Notes under the pieces: generated by a model
The model's database searches: none
What the model was told of the DNA's origin: nothing
What the model saw: only the letters and a program-made list of their open reading frames with translations
Part shown: piece after piece, positions 31,027-39,977 of the stretch
Numbering within the stretch: the first letter of the stretch is position 1
How the letters are laid out: each line of letters starts with the position of its first letter
Source of the DNA: Candidatus Tabaqchalia intestinavium
GTDB taxonomy: Bacteria > Bacillota > Clostridia > Oscillospirales > CAJFTT01
DNA length: 42,465 nucleotides
NCBI GenBank assembly: GCA_904420005.1
Contig: CAJFTT010000015.1
Location: 1-42,465 of the forward strand
Direction: 5' to 3'
Made by a program: the position numbers and the translations under genes

Positions 31027-33276
31027 ATGGGTCAGCCCGCTTTAGGGGAATTTCTGAAGCTCAAAGCCATCAAAAAGGGAGCGGAGGCGCTCGTCGACAA
31101 CAGCGGCATGAGCGGCTTGGAGGCTTCCAACCACCTGCATCGCCCCAACCCGAAGGACATGTATTTCAGCAAGCAGAAAGGCTCGCTTATCTTCGAGCTC
31201 AAGCGCATTGAGCCGCTCGGCCAGCTGCATATCTGGAACTACAACGCGCCGCGCAAGCTCTCCAGCGGCATGAAGGAGATCACGGTCTCCTATTCGCTCG
31301 ACGGCAAGAAGTTCCGCAAATTCGGCGACTTTGATCTCGCCATCGCGCCCAACTATGAAAACGAGCTGTACGGCGGCATCGCGGCGACGAACCTCAACGA
31401 TGGCCACCGCACGCCGATCGACTTCCAGGGTATCCCGGCGAAGTTCATCAAGATCACCCCGCGCTCCAATCACGGCGGCGAGGGCTACGGCCTGTCTGAG
31501 ATCCGCCTGTTCCGCCATAAGATCCGCCCGAACGTCGGCGAATCCATCCCGGTGGAAGCGTTCTGCCCGAAGGATCTGGATTCCATGGCGGTACGCGCCG
31601 TCACGGGCATTGGCCTGTCTGGCCGCACTTCCCGGCGCGCCACGACCGGCACGGATCCGGAGACAATGTGGCACACCAACTGCAGCGCGGCGGACGCCTC
31701 CATCATCGTCAACTTTGACGGCACCTACCCGATCCGCGAAATGGCCATCTGGAACTACAACGATCCCAACGCGCTGGACGACGGCGTGCAGGAGCTGGAC
31801 ATCTATTACACCGTCAAGAGCCCCTGTGAGATCATCAACAAGGAAGAGGAAGTGCAGGACGGCGACGACAAGAAGCTGGTAGTGGTCGGGCAGGAATTCG
31901 ACTTTGTCAAGGGCCAGTGGGAGAAGCTCGGCACCTTCAAGATCCCCAAGGGAACCGGCGCGGAAAAGATGCCGCTGAGCACCATCATCCCCTTCGGCGA
32001 CATTCACGCGCAGCATATCCGCCTGCAGCCGGTTAAGAATTACGGCGGACGCGGCTTCGGCCTGTCGGAAGTCCGCTTCTTCTCGGGCAAGGGCTGGGCG
32101 GTCGAGCCGGCGCGCAACTGGACGGGCCTGCTGTCCACCTCCGGCGATTTCCGTTACTGCGGCACCGCCGCGACGCGCGAGGGCGGCTGGATCGGTGCGG
32201 ACGGCATCTTCTCCTATAATCTCGACGGCCCGCAGGTGCAGGGCACGAACAACAAAGACAGCAACAACATCTTCATTTTCCAGGACACAGTGGTCGGCAA
32301 ATTCAACAACTACAAGGGCTGGACCCCCAAATACGGCTTCACCGCCTCCCACAATGGCTGGGTCAATGGCTCGTACCTTTACCTCAAGGGCAATGAGCCG
32401 GATCCGCGCAAGGCGCGCTTCGTGCTCCAGGGCGCGAATTCCGAGCAGAACCCCTACGGCAACATCACCGACGAGCATTACTGGCTGTGCGACTACACCA
32501 AGGTCGGCAACGCGCTGTATATCGTCGGCATCCGGTATTTCGGCTGGGATTCCCCCGAAGGCCCGAACGGCCACGACCTGGTTCGTATCCCGCTGGGTGC
32601 GGATGGCTATCCCGATCTGGACAAGGTGCCGGAGCTGGTGGTCAAGGACGTTCCCAACTATATCCGCAACAAGGACACCACGCTGCACTTCGAGGCCATT
32701 CTGGAGAATACGGAAGAATCCGGCATGCCCAGCCCGGACGGCTATATTTACATTTACGGCCGGCAGGGCAGCGGCAGAAAGCTCATCATCTCCCGCGTGC
32801 GCAAGAGCGATTACGCCGATCACAGCCAGTATGAATACTGGAACGGCAGCGAATGGGTGCAGGGTGATCCGCTCGCGGCCAACACGCCGGAAGCCATTAT
32901 CGGCGACTACGCGGTCGGCAACGAGGGCAGCATTTCGCCCATCCGCGGCGGCATGTTCGACGGCAAGTTCCTCAATGTTTACACCGCCGGCAGCATCGAC
33001 GGCCAGGTGGCCTTCACCTCGTCGGACAGCATGACCGGCCCCTTCACCGACCCGACGCACATTTACTGGGCAGTCGAGCGGTATAAGATTCCGCTGGATT
33101 ACTACGAGGGCGAGCCGCTGTACCAGTGGAACTATAACGCCAAAGCGCACCACAACCTGTCCAAGGAAGGCGAGCTGCTCATTTCCTACCATATGGGCCT
33201 GCAGCACGCCGGCAACCTGACGGTCGCGCTGGAGTACCATCATCCGTGGTTCATCACCATGTTCGAGATCAAATAA
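31027..33276 (+). CDS. Protein with two discoidin-like domains and a beta-propeller (DUF4185/DUF5005-like)
   Basis: 749 residues, without signal peptide or membrane segment. Two similar beta-sandwich regions of discoidin (F5/8 type C) character occupy about 10-175 and 200-375. Each has an xIWNYN element and a GLSE(I/V)RxF end, with NHGGEGYG and NYGGRGFG before it. The C-terminal ~370 residues have repeated beta strands and NGWVNGSYLY, YLYLKGNE and SPIRGGMFDGKFLNV segments, typical of five-bladed propellers in DUF4185/DUF5005 proteins that resemble glycoside hydrolases. A carbohydrate role is likely; an enzyme activity is not proven. The start has AGGAGG 8 bases upstream. Confidence 0.82.
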   Translation: MGQPALGEFLKLKAIKKGAEALVDNSGMSGLEASNHLHRPNPKDMYFSKQKGSLIFELKRIEPLGQLHIWNYNAPRKLSSGMKEITVSYSLDGKKFRKFGDFDLAIAPNYENELYGGIAATNLNDGHRTPIDFQGIPAKFIKITPRSNHGGEGYGLSEIRLFRHKIRPNVGESIPVEAFCPKDLDSMAVRAVTGIGLSGRTSRRATTGTDPETMWHTNCSAADASIIVNFDGTYPIREMAIWNYNDPNALDDGVQELDIYYTVKSPCEIINKEEEVQDGDDKKLVVVGQEFDFVKGQWEKLGTFKIPKGTGAEKMPLSTIIPFGDIHAQHIRLQPVKNYGGRGFGLSEVRFFSGKGWAVEPARNWTGLLSTSGDFRYCGTAATREGGWIGADGIFSYNLDGPQVQGTNNKDSNNIFIFQDTVVGKFNNYKGWTPKYGFTASHNGWVNGSYLYLKGNEPDPRKARFVLQGANSEQNPYGNITDEHYWLCDYTKVGNALYIVGIRYFGWDSPEGPNGHDLVRIPLGADGYPDLDKVPELVVKDVPNYIRNKDTTLHFEAILENTEESGMPSPDGYIYIYGRQGSGRKLIISRVRKSDYADHSQYEYWNGSEWVQGDPLAANTPEAIIGDYAVGNEGSISPIRGGMFDGKFLNVYTAGSIDGQVAFTSSDSMTGPFTDPTHIYWAVERYKIPLDYYEGEPLYQWNYNAKAHHNLSKEGELLISYHMGLQHAGNLTVALEYHHPWFITMFEIK

Positions 33277-33297
33277 CATTTCCCGTTGAGTCAAGAA

Positions 33298-33331
33298 GCG
33301 CCCGAACTGCGTACTTCGCAAGTTCGGGCGC
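33298..33331 (+). terminator. Terminator after the discoidin-domain gene
   Basis: The arms gcgcccgaact and agttcgggcgc pair, with a short inner stem gcg/cgc, and GTTCATTTT follows. Confidence 0.85.
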
Positions 33332-33847
33332 GTTCATTTTCCGGCCGGGGGGAATTTCCACGCACACCAGCGCAGAGGAGGACCATCCCCGTCCCCATCC
33401 GCAGGCGGCTCTGGGTGCGGGTGAGGAGCGCCTTGCGCCACAGGCTTTCACCTGTAAAGGGGAACGGATTTGGGCGGCCGGCGGATCCACTGCCAGCAGG
33501 ACCCGTTCCACCCGTAACCCATCGCGCTCGTAAAAAGGGAGATTCCCAGAGCACGGGAGGCTGCGAGGCAGGAAGCCGTCCCTATCCGCAAGGAACTCTC
33601 CCGCCGGGCGCATTGCCCTTTGCCCACCGAGGGTAGTAACGCCTGAAAACAGGAAAACAACCTTTCCTCCCGTTTGCTGGGGAGCACGGCGCTTTTCAGG
33701 AGCGAAGGGAACGACCGGTGAGACAACCAAGGCGGCCGATAAGGCTGATATCTGCGGGCGGGGAACACTGCCGGGCGCTTGCTTTGCGCCCCCAAACCGT
33801 GTTTATCCTTGCCTGCCGAGGGACCATATTGGCCTGAAAAGACGGGC
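33332..33847. other. Gene-free interval downstream of spoVAD
   Basis: Neither strand holds a credible gene, and no hydrophobic SpoVAE-like frame is present. The stretch contains repeat copy 3 and a related half-match near 33820 (CCGAGGG). Confidence 0.65.
33601..33634. repeat. Dispersed intergenic repeat, copy 3 (inverted)
   Basis: The sequence ccgccgggcgcattgccctt followed by tgcccaccgagggt matches the reverse complement of copies 1 and 2, with a few mismatches. Confidence 0.65.
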
Positions 33848-34852
33848 TCAAGCATGCGTAAGATGCACCAGGTGCGCGATGGAAGGGATGGACATGCCCT
33901 GCTGCGAGGAGGTGGGGGACATCAGCGCGCCTGTCGCCATGAACAGCACGTTGTTCAGCGTGCCGTTCTCGATGCGCGGCAGCAGGTAACCGCACAGCAC
34001 GGAGGCCGCGCAGCCGCAGCCCGAGCCGCCGGCATGCACGTCCTGCCGGTCGCGGTCGTAGATCATCAGCCCGCAGTCCGTATAATTCGCGCCGAGCGGC
34101 TTGCCTTCCCGCTGCATCAGGTCGCGGAGAATCTCCGACCCCACCTGGCCCAGGTCGCCGGTGATGATCAGATCGTAATCGTCCGGCGCGGTGGCCGTGT
34201 CGGTGAAAAAGGACACCAGCGTGTCCAGCGCGGCCGGCGCCATCGCCGCACCCATGTTGTTCGCGTCCGTGACGCCCATGTCCACGATGCGCCCGGGCGT
34301 CACGTCCTTGATGCAGATGGCGCTCGCCGTGGGGGAGACGGCCGCCACGCCCGCGCCCGTCACCGTCCACTGCGAGGTCGGCGTGCGCTGCCCGCCGTAC
34401 CCCAGCGGGAAGCGGAACTGCCGCTCCGCCGAGCAGAAATGCGACTCCGCCGTGACGAGCGCGTGGTTCGTCACGCCTGCGCCGGCGCACAGCCCCGCGA
34501 GCACAAGCCCCTCGGCCATCGTGGAGCACGCGCCGTACAGCCCGATCGTGGGGATACCCATACTGCGCACCGCCATCGTCGACCCCATGCATTGGTCGAG
34601 CAGATCGCCGCAGAAGATCATGTCGTAATCCTTCACCGGCACGTTGCTTTTGGATACGCACAGGTCGATGGCCTGCTTGAGCAGCGTGCTTTCCGCTTTC
34701 TCCCAGCTGCTCTGGCCGAGCGTTGTGTCGTCGCAGATCTTGTCAAATTCATTGCCGATGGGGCCTTCGCCCTCTTTTTTGCCCACCACGGCGGCGTAGG
34801 AATGGATATAGGCGCCGTCGATGGTGAGCGAACGTCCGATTCGTGTGATCAT
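33848..34852 (-). CDS. spoVAD: Stage V sporulation protein AD
   Basis: 334 residues, a thiolase-fold protein that binds dipicolinate and belongs to the SpoVA uptake channel of the forespore membrane. Hallmarks are YGACSTMAEGLVLAG (the family's Cys-containing turn), LVTAESHFCSAERQFRFPLG, DLIITGDLGQVGSEIL and GGSGCGCAASVLCGY near the end. Length is normal. The start at 34852 has AAAGGGACG 9 bases upstream. It lies 40 bp after spoVAC and is read from the same sigma-G-type promoter. In other clostridia spoVAE follows; here nothing follows. Confidence 0.97.
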   Translation of the reverse strand: MITRIGRSLTIDGAYIHSYAAVVGKKEGEGPIGNEFDKICDDTTLGQSSWEKAESTLLKQAIDLCVSKSNVPVKDYDMIFCGDLLDQCMGSTMAVRSMGIPTIGLYGACSTMAEGLVLAGLCAGAGVTNHALVTAESHFCSAERQFRFPLGYGGQRTPTSQWTVTGAGVAAVSPTASAICIKDVTPGRIVDMGVTDANNMGAAMAPAALDTLVSFFTDTATAPDDYDLIITGDLGQVGSEILRDLMQREGKPLGANYTDCGLMIYDRDRQDVHAGGSGCGCAASVLCGYLLPRIENGTLNNVLFMATGALMSPTSSQQGMSIPSIAHLVHLTHA

Positions 34853-34892
34853 GCTTTTCCCGTCCCTTTCGTTGCTGCGTTTGCGTCCCCGG

Positions 34893-35333
34893 TCAGACGA
34901 GCATCTGCCAGACCCATAGGATCACGCCATAGAGCACAGAGGCCATCACGCCGAACACGATGACCGGACCGGCGATGGTGAACATTTTGGCGCCCACGCC
35001 GAGGATCTGCCCTTCGCTTTTGTATTCGATCGCGGGGGAAGCCACCGCGTTGGCGAAGCCTGTGATGGGCACGAGCGTGCCGGCGCCGCCGTGCTTGGCG
35101 ATTTTGTAATACAGCCCCAGCCCCGTCAGCACGACGGAGAGGAAGATGAGCGTTACAGACACGAGCGTGGATGCGGTTTTTTCCTCCGCGCCGGCGCTGG
35201 AATAGAGCAGCAGCAGTACCTGCCCGAACGCGCAGATCAGTCCGCCGATGAGAAACGCCTTGAGCATATTGACGCCGAGCTTGGAATTGGGCGATTTGGA
35301 TTTGACGAGAACGTTGTATTCCTGATTGGTCAT
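34893..35333 (-). CDS. spoVAC: Stage V sporulation protein AC
   Basis: 146 residues, an integral membrane protein of the SpoVA channel with mechanosensitive properties reported for the family. The N terminus (MTNQEYNVLVKSKSPNSKLG) fits the family opening. Four to five hydrophobic segments are visible: AFLIGGLICAFGQVLLLLY, VSVTLIFLSVVLTGLGLYY, the conserved HGGAGTLVPITGFANAVASPA loop region, and two C-terminal helices. The start at 35333 has GGAGG 8 bases upstream. Confidence 0.96.
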   Translation of the reverse strand: MTNQEYNVLVKSKSPNSKLGVNMLKAFLIGGLICAFGQVLLLLYSSAGAEEKTASTLVSVTLIFLSVVLTGLGLYYKIAKHGGAGTLVPITGFANAVASPAIEYKSEGQILGVGAKMFTIAGPVIVFGVMASVLYGVILWVWQMLV

Positions 35334-35364
35334 GCATAGCGCCTCCGTTGTTTTTTATCATGCT

Positions 35365-35394
35365 TAGTATGGCTTGCCGGTGGGAAAACTATGC
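35365..35394 (-). promoter_or_regulatory. Sigma-G promoter of spoVAC-spoVAD
   Basis: On the minus strand GCATA (35390-35394, -35) is followed after exactly 18 bp by CATACTA (35365-35371, -10). These fit the Bacillus sigma-G pattern (gHATR, N18, CATnHTA), the regulator of the forespore spoVA operon. Confidence 0.85.
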
Positions 35395-35441
35395 AGCGCT
35401 GGGAAGGAAAAAGGAACCGGCGGCCGCGCGTTCAGGAATGG

Positions 35442-35470
35442 TTGCCGCCAGAATCGAAATTTGTTATAAT
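35442..35470 (+). promoter_or_regulatory. Sigma-A promoter of the AT-rich gene
   Basis: -35 TTGCCG (35442-35447), 17-bp spacer, -10 TATAAT (35465-35470). The -35 lies in GC-rich host-like DNA and the -10 at the start of the AT-rich segment. Confidence 0.78.
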
Positions 35471-35517
35471 GAGAATTAATTTGATAATTTAATAATAATT
35501 GTAGGGAGGGAATAAAG

Positions 35518-36870
35518 ATGAGAATTAAAATATTTAACAAGCTGGCTTCAATGACAATTAAAAGCAAAATCGTAGCAGGAATCGCGGCTGTTGCGGTTGT
35601 GGTTGGTTCAATGGCTACAGTGGTTGTCATAACGAATACAAAGCCGGATAATCTCCCGGCGGCGAATGTAAACATTACCACATCTGCGACGAAAAGTATA
35701 GCTGAATATAGTAGTGAACCAGAGACGGCAACCACAAGCATAGCGGAATCACAGACGGAAGGAAGTCAAAATACAACCACATCGGTTGCGTCTACTACCT
35801 CTACTCCTACAATTACTACTTCTACTACAATTTCTTCAACAACGACACCAACACAACCTTCGGTGCCACAGGTGAATAAATATGGAGCTTCTCAGTGGGG
35901 ATTTTCTTTTACTGATGGACGTTACTTTACTCAACAAGATGATTGGCTTTATATTAGTTTGGGGCTTCGTCGTACTGGTTATGATAATCCAATATATAAA
36001 GTAAAAACTGACGGAACTAGTCTGACAGAAATATTTAATACTAAAAAGGGAGTTCCTACATGTTTGAATGTAGTGGGTGATTGGATTTATTACAAGATTG
36101 AGGTCGCTCAATCTCCTGAGCATGGTAATTTATATAGAATAAAAACTGATGGTACTAATGAACAGCGATTAAATGATGATAACTGGAAATGTAAATATCT
36201 AATTGTAGTTAACGATTGGATTTATTTTTCTAGATATTATGGTGAAACAGAGAGCGATAATACAAAACTCGAGATATGCAGGATGAAAACAAATGGAAGT
36301 AGTTTGCAAGTTTTGATTGATAATTCTAATTGGTTATTTTGGGTAGCAGATGAATGGATTTACTACGTAAGTGAGGACCAAAATGGAATGTACGCAATAT
36401 ATAAAATGAAGCTCAACGGCAATGACAAGCAGCTGTTGTTAGATGATTTGTCCAATCCGGTTGTTCCTAAGTTCCATGATGGGTGGGTATATTTTCAGGA
36501 TGATAATCATTTCTCCGAAGAACCGATTAGTACTTACCGAATTCGATCTGATGGAACTGGTAGCCCAGAGACACTTTGTTTTTCATGTATAGACAATCCT
36601 GATAATATTCCTAATATATATCCTCCTGTTTACATTAACGATGGATGGTATTATTATGGAGTTTTATGGCGGTGCAAAGTAGATGGGAGCGGTGCAAAAC
36701 CAGTTAAAGTTTTTACAGGCGAGCAACAAGGATTGGGATTCTACGATAACTGTTTTTATTATATTGTTTTTGAGGGAACAGAAACCATTACCTCTACTAT
36801 ATATAAAATAAATGTCGATGGCACCGGGGAACAAAAACTGATAAGTATACCGGAATCGGTATTTTTCTAA
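35518..36870 (+). CDS. DUF5050-like propeller protein with N-terminal membrane anchor, AT-rich
   Basis: 450 residues. A hydrophobic segment at about 18-40 (IVAGIAAVAVVVGSMATVVVI) after a basic start anchors the protein in the membrane with the rest outside. A Ser/Thr-rich spacer (about 50-118) leads to a region of repeated units, each with a DWIYY-like strand and a (K/N)xDGT turn (about 125-450), as in DUF5050 propellers. The gene is visibly AT-rich in codon use (for example AAT, GAT, ATT, TTT), unlike its GC-rich neighbours. That suggests recent transfer. The start has GGGAGGG 7 bases upstream. No mobile gene adjoins it. Function is unknown. Confidence 0.88.
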   Translation: MRIKIFNKLASMTIKSKIVAGIAAVAVVVGSMATVVVITNTKPDNLPAANVNITTSATKSIAEYSSEPETATTSIAESQTEGSQNTTTSVASTTSTPTITTSTTISSTTTPTQPSVPQVNKYGASQWGFSFTDGRYFTQQDDWLYISLGLRRTGYDNPIYKVKTDGTSLTEIFNTKKGVPTCLNVVGDWIYYKIEVAQSPEHGNLYRIKTDGTNEQRLNDDNWKCKYLIVVNDWIYFSRYYGETESDNTKLEICRMKTNGSSLQVLIDNSNWLFWVADEWIYYVSEDQNGMYAIYKMKLNGNDKQLLLDDLSNPVVPKFHDGWVYFQDDNHFSEEPISTYRIRSDGTGSPETLCFSCIDNPDNIPNIYPPVYINDGWYYYGVLWRCKVDGSGAKPVKVFTGEQQGLGFYDNCFYYIVFEGTETITSTIYKINVDGTGEQKLISIPESVFF

Positions 36871-36925
36871 ACCGAAAGCGACCGGGAAGCCGCGCGGCGG
36901 GCGGCGCGTCCGGGGAGGCGAAAAT

Positions 36926-37633
36926 ATGCGGATTTATTATTGTGACTGGCGGGAGCTCCCGGCGCAGGCCCTCGCGGCGGAGGCGGCGCGCCTGCCGCGC
37001 GCCGAGCGGCAGCGTCTGCCCCGGATGCGCCGGGAACGCGCGGCGGAGAAGCTCGCCGGCCGGCTGCTCGCGCGGCAGGCCGTCGCCGTGCAGTGCGGGA
37101 TCGCGCCCGAGACGGTGCGCTTCTCCCGCTCGAAATACGGCAAACCCTATTGCGTCGGCGCGCCGGCGCATGTGAGCATCGCGCACAGCGCAGGCCGGGT
37201 CGCCTGCGCCGTGAGCGATGCCCCGGTGGGGCTGGATCTCGAACGCGTGCGGGAGATCGACCCCGCCGTGTCGCGCAAATTCTGCACGCCGCCGGAGGCG
37301 GCCTATCTCGCCGCTGCGCCGGACGAAGCCGAGCGGCAGGCGCGCTTTTTCCGGCTGTGGACGCTCAAAGAAGCCTATCTCAAGGCGGAGGGGCGCGGGC
37401 TGTATCTGCCGCTGAAAAGCGTGACGTTTTTTCCCGCGCCGGACGGGGCGGACGGACCGGTGCGCAGCAGCCGCCGGCGCTGGCGCTTCACGCTGCTGCG
37501 AGACGGGGATTTCCAGTTCGCAGCGGCGCAGCGCGCGGGCGACGAGACGCCCGTGACGCTGCAACGCTATCGTCCGCAGGGCCTGGAAGGGGAGAAACAG
37601 CGCCCCGGCGGGGAGACGCGCGGAGCAGAATAG
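36926..37633 (+). CDS. Sfp-type 4'-phosphopantetheinyl transferase
   Basis: 235 residues. It transfers phosphopantetheine from CoA to the serine of carrier proteins. Visible signatures are AHVSIAHSAGRVACAV, the magnesium-binding PVGLDLERV (usually GIDIE), and FFRLWTLKEAYLKAEGRGL with the conserved W(T/S)xKE(A/S)xxK motif. The length is that of Sfp rather than the short AcpS. The start has GGAGG 8 bases upstream. No NRPS, PKS or other carrier-protein gene is in the window, so its target lies elsewhere. It is followed by a ~200-bp gap before uvrC. Confidence 0.92.
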   Translation: MRIYYCDWRELPAQALAAEAARLPRAERQRLPRMRRERAAEKLAGRLLARQAVAVQCGIAPETVRFSRSKYGKPYCVGAPAHVSIAHSAGRVACAVSDAPVGLDLERVREIDPAVSRKFCTPPEAAYLAAAPDEAERQARFFRLWTLKEAYLKAEGRGLYLPLKSVTFFPAPDGADGPVRSSRRRWRFTLLRDGDFQFAAAQRAGDETPVTLQRYRPQGLEGEKQRPGGETRGAE

Positions 37634-37829
37634 CCGGCGCGCACCGTGGAAAATTCCAAAACGCCGGCCGGCGCCGGGAAACGATCTGGCGGAGAGCGGC
37701 GCTGCCCGATGGAACGGCCGGCGGCGCTGAAAAATGAGATCACACCCCGCGCCGCCGGCCGCCGGCGCGTGAACGCCCCGTTTGCGGCAAGAGGCGCGAA
37801 CGGAACTTTACAGGAAAGGAGCGGCTGCC

Positions 37830-39707
37830 ATGCCGGAAAATCCCAAGCTCGCCTGGCTGCGCGCCGAGGCGGCCAAGCTGCCGCTGCAGCCAGGCGTCTA
37901 TATCATGAAGGACGCGCAGCACACCATCATCTATATCGGCAAGGCCAAGCAGCTGCGCAACCGCGTCGGGCAGTATTTCGCCCGCGCCGCCAAGCACCCG
38001 CCCAAGGTGGAGAAAATGGTCGAGCATGTCGATCATTTCGACTACATCATCGTGGACAGCGAATTCGAGGCGCTGGTGCTGGAGAGCAGCCTCATCAAGC
38101 AGCACAAGCCCAAGTACAACATCCTGCTCAAGGACGACAAGGGCTATCATTATCTGCGCGTGTCGCTCAACGAGCTCTATCCGCGCATCACGGTCTGCCA
38201 CGCCAAGGACAAACGCGACGACGGCGCGACCTATCTCGGCCCCTACACGTCCTCCTACCTCGTGCGCGAGGCGGCGGATGAGGCGTGCAAGGCGTTCCGT
38301 CTCGCGGTATGCAACCGCCGTCTGCCGCAGGACATCGGGAAGGACCGGCCCTGCCTGAACTATCATATCGGCCAGTGCAGCGGGCCATGCGCCAACCGCA
38401 TCTCGCAGCAGGAATATCACGAAAGCGCCGAGAACGCCTTCGCCTTTCTCAAGGGCGGCAACGCCGGCGCGACGGCCGAGATGACGCGCAAAATGCACGA
38501 AGCGGCGGAGAACCTCGAATTCGAAAAAGCCGCGCGCTACCGCGACACCATCGCCATCCTCTCGCGCATCGCGGCGCGGCCCAAAGTGGTCGACGCGGCG
38601 CTGGAGGACGCCGACGTCATCGCCCTCGCGCAGCTGACCGGGCGCGCGTGCTTCCAGGTTTTCTCCATCCGGGAGCATCGGCTGACCGACCGGGAGGAAT
38701 TCCTGCTCGACGGTGTGGAGCCGGAGGACGCGCCGGCGCTGCGCGCAGAGTTTTTGCAGTCGTATTATTCCATGCGCGAGACGGTGCCGCATGTAGTGCT
38801 GCTCGACGCGCTGCCCGAGGATGCCGCGCTGCTCGAACGCTTCCTCTCGCAGAAAGCAGGCCGCAAGGTGACGCTGCGCGTGCCGCAGAAGGGGGAAGGG
38901 CTGGAATTCGTGCGCATGGCGGAGAATAACGCGGTGCATAAGCTGCAAAATTCCCTCAACCGCACCGACCGCAGCTGGAAGGCGGTGGGCGAGCTGGCGG
39001 TGCTGCTGGGGCTGCCCGACCCGCCGCATCTGATCGAGTCGTATGACATTTCCAACACGGCCGGCAGCGATATGGTGGCCGCGATGGTGGTATTCCGCGA
39101 CGGCCGGCCGGACAAATCCCGCCTGCGCCGCTTCAAGATCCAGACGCTCGCCGACCAGGACGACCCCGCCGCCATGGCGGAGGTGGTGGAGCGCAGCCTG
39201 CGCCGCCGCCTGCCGGACGGCGACCGCCCGCCTGACGAGAAATTCGGCGAGCTGCCCGACCTGATCCTGCTCGACGGCGGCAAGACGCAGGTCGCGGCGG
39301 TGCGGCGCGTGCTCGACTCGCTGGGACTTTCCATCCCGCTGTTCGGTATGGTCAAGGACAGCCGCCACCGCACCCGCGCCATTGAGGCGGGCGGGCGCGA
39401 GATCGCCATCCAGGCCAACCGCTCGGTTTTCACGCTGGTCAGCAGCATTCAGGAGGAGGTGCATCGCGCCGCCATCGGGTATCATCACGTTTCCCGCGCG
39501 AAATCCTCCCTTTCGATGAAGCTCACGCAGATTCCCGGCATCGGCAAGGAGCGTGCCGCGCTGCTGCTGCGGGAATTCAAGACGCTCGCCGGGATCCGCC
39601 GCGCGAGCGTGGAGGAGCTGGCGGCGGTCAAGGGCATGACGCGCCCGGCGGCCGAGGCGGTCTACGCCGCGTTCGAACACGACGATCCCGCGCCTCCTGC
39701 GGAATGA
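37830..39707 (+). CDS. uvrC: Excinuclease ABC subunit C
   Basis: 625 residues, the dual-incision nuclease of nucleotide excision repair. Domains in order are GIY-YIG (GVYIMKDAQHTIIYIGKAKQ, about 22-41), a cysteine cluster (CLNYHIGQCSGPC), the UVR motif (MTRKMHEAAENLEFEKAARYRD, UvrB-binding), the RNase H-like C-terminal nuclease (LIESYDISNTAGSDMV and LILLDGGKTQV), and tandem helix-hairpin-helix (IPGIGKERAALLL, VKGMTRPAAEAVY). The start at 37830 has AAAGGAG 9 bases upstream; a longer frame of 16 codons has no site. All catalytic motifs appear intact. It is followed by rsmD after a 270-bp gap with its own promoter. Confidence 0.97.
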   Translation: MPENPKLAWLRAEAAKLPLQPGVYIMKDAQHTIIYIGKAKQLRNRVGQYFARAAKHPPKVEKMVEHVDHFDYIIVDSEFEALVLESSLIKQHKPKYNILLKDDKGYHYLRVSLNELYPRITVCHAKDKRDDGATYLGPYTSSYLVREAADEACKAFRLAVCNRRLPQDIGKDRPCLNYHIGQCSGPCANRISQQEYHESAENAFAFLKGGNAGATAEMTRKMHEAAENLEFEKAARYRDTIAILSRIAARPKVVDAALEDADVIALAQLTGRACFQVFSIREHRLTDREEFLLDGVEPEDAPALRAEFLQSYYSMRETVPHVVLLDALPEDAALLERFLSQKAGRKVTLRVPQKGEGLEFVRMAENNAVHKLQNSLNRTDRSWKAVGELAVLLGLPDPPHLIESYDISNTAGSDMVAAMVVFRDGRPDKSRLRRFKIQTLADQDDPAAMAEVVERSLRRRLPDGDRPPDEKFGELPDLILLDGGKTQVAAVRRVLDSLGLSIPLFGMVKDSRHRTRAIEAGGREIAIQANRSVFTLVSSIQEEVHRAAIGYHHVSRAKSSLSMKLTQIPGIGKERAALLLREFKTLAGIRRASVEELAAVKGMTRPAAEAVYAAFEHDDPAPPAE

Positions 39708-39917
39708 CCGTCGGGGGCGCGCCGCGCCGGCGGACAGGAGCGTTCGCTGTGCATGCGGCCGCCCGCGCGAAGGGCCGGGAGAATGGCGCTGCGGCACGGA
39801 AAGAAGGGAAATTTTTCCATGCAACAAAACGGCGCGCGGCAAGAGGGGAATTCGGATAGAGCGTGCGCCGGACGGGGCGGATGTGCGACTTTTTATGCAT
39901 TTTCTTCGGATAAATGG

Positions 39918-39946
39918 TTGACATATTCCCAAAGATATACGATAAT
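39918..39946 (+). promoter_or_regulatory. Sigma-A promoter of the rsmD-coaD operon
   Basis: -35 TTGACA (39918-39923, exact), 17-bp spacer, -10 GATAAT (39941-39946). It lies 32 bp before the rsmD start. The GC-rich stretch 39708-39900 upstream shows nothing. Confidence 0.82.
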
Positions 39947-39977
39947 AGAAACTATATTGAAAGAATGGTGCGATAGG

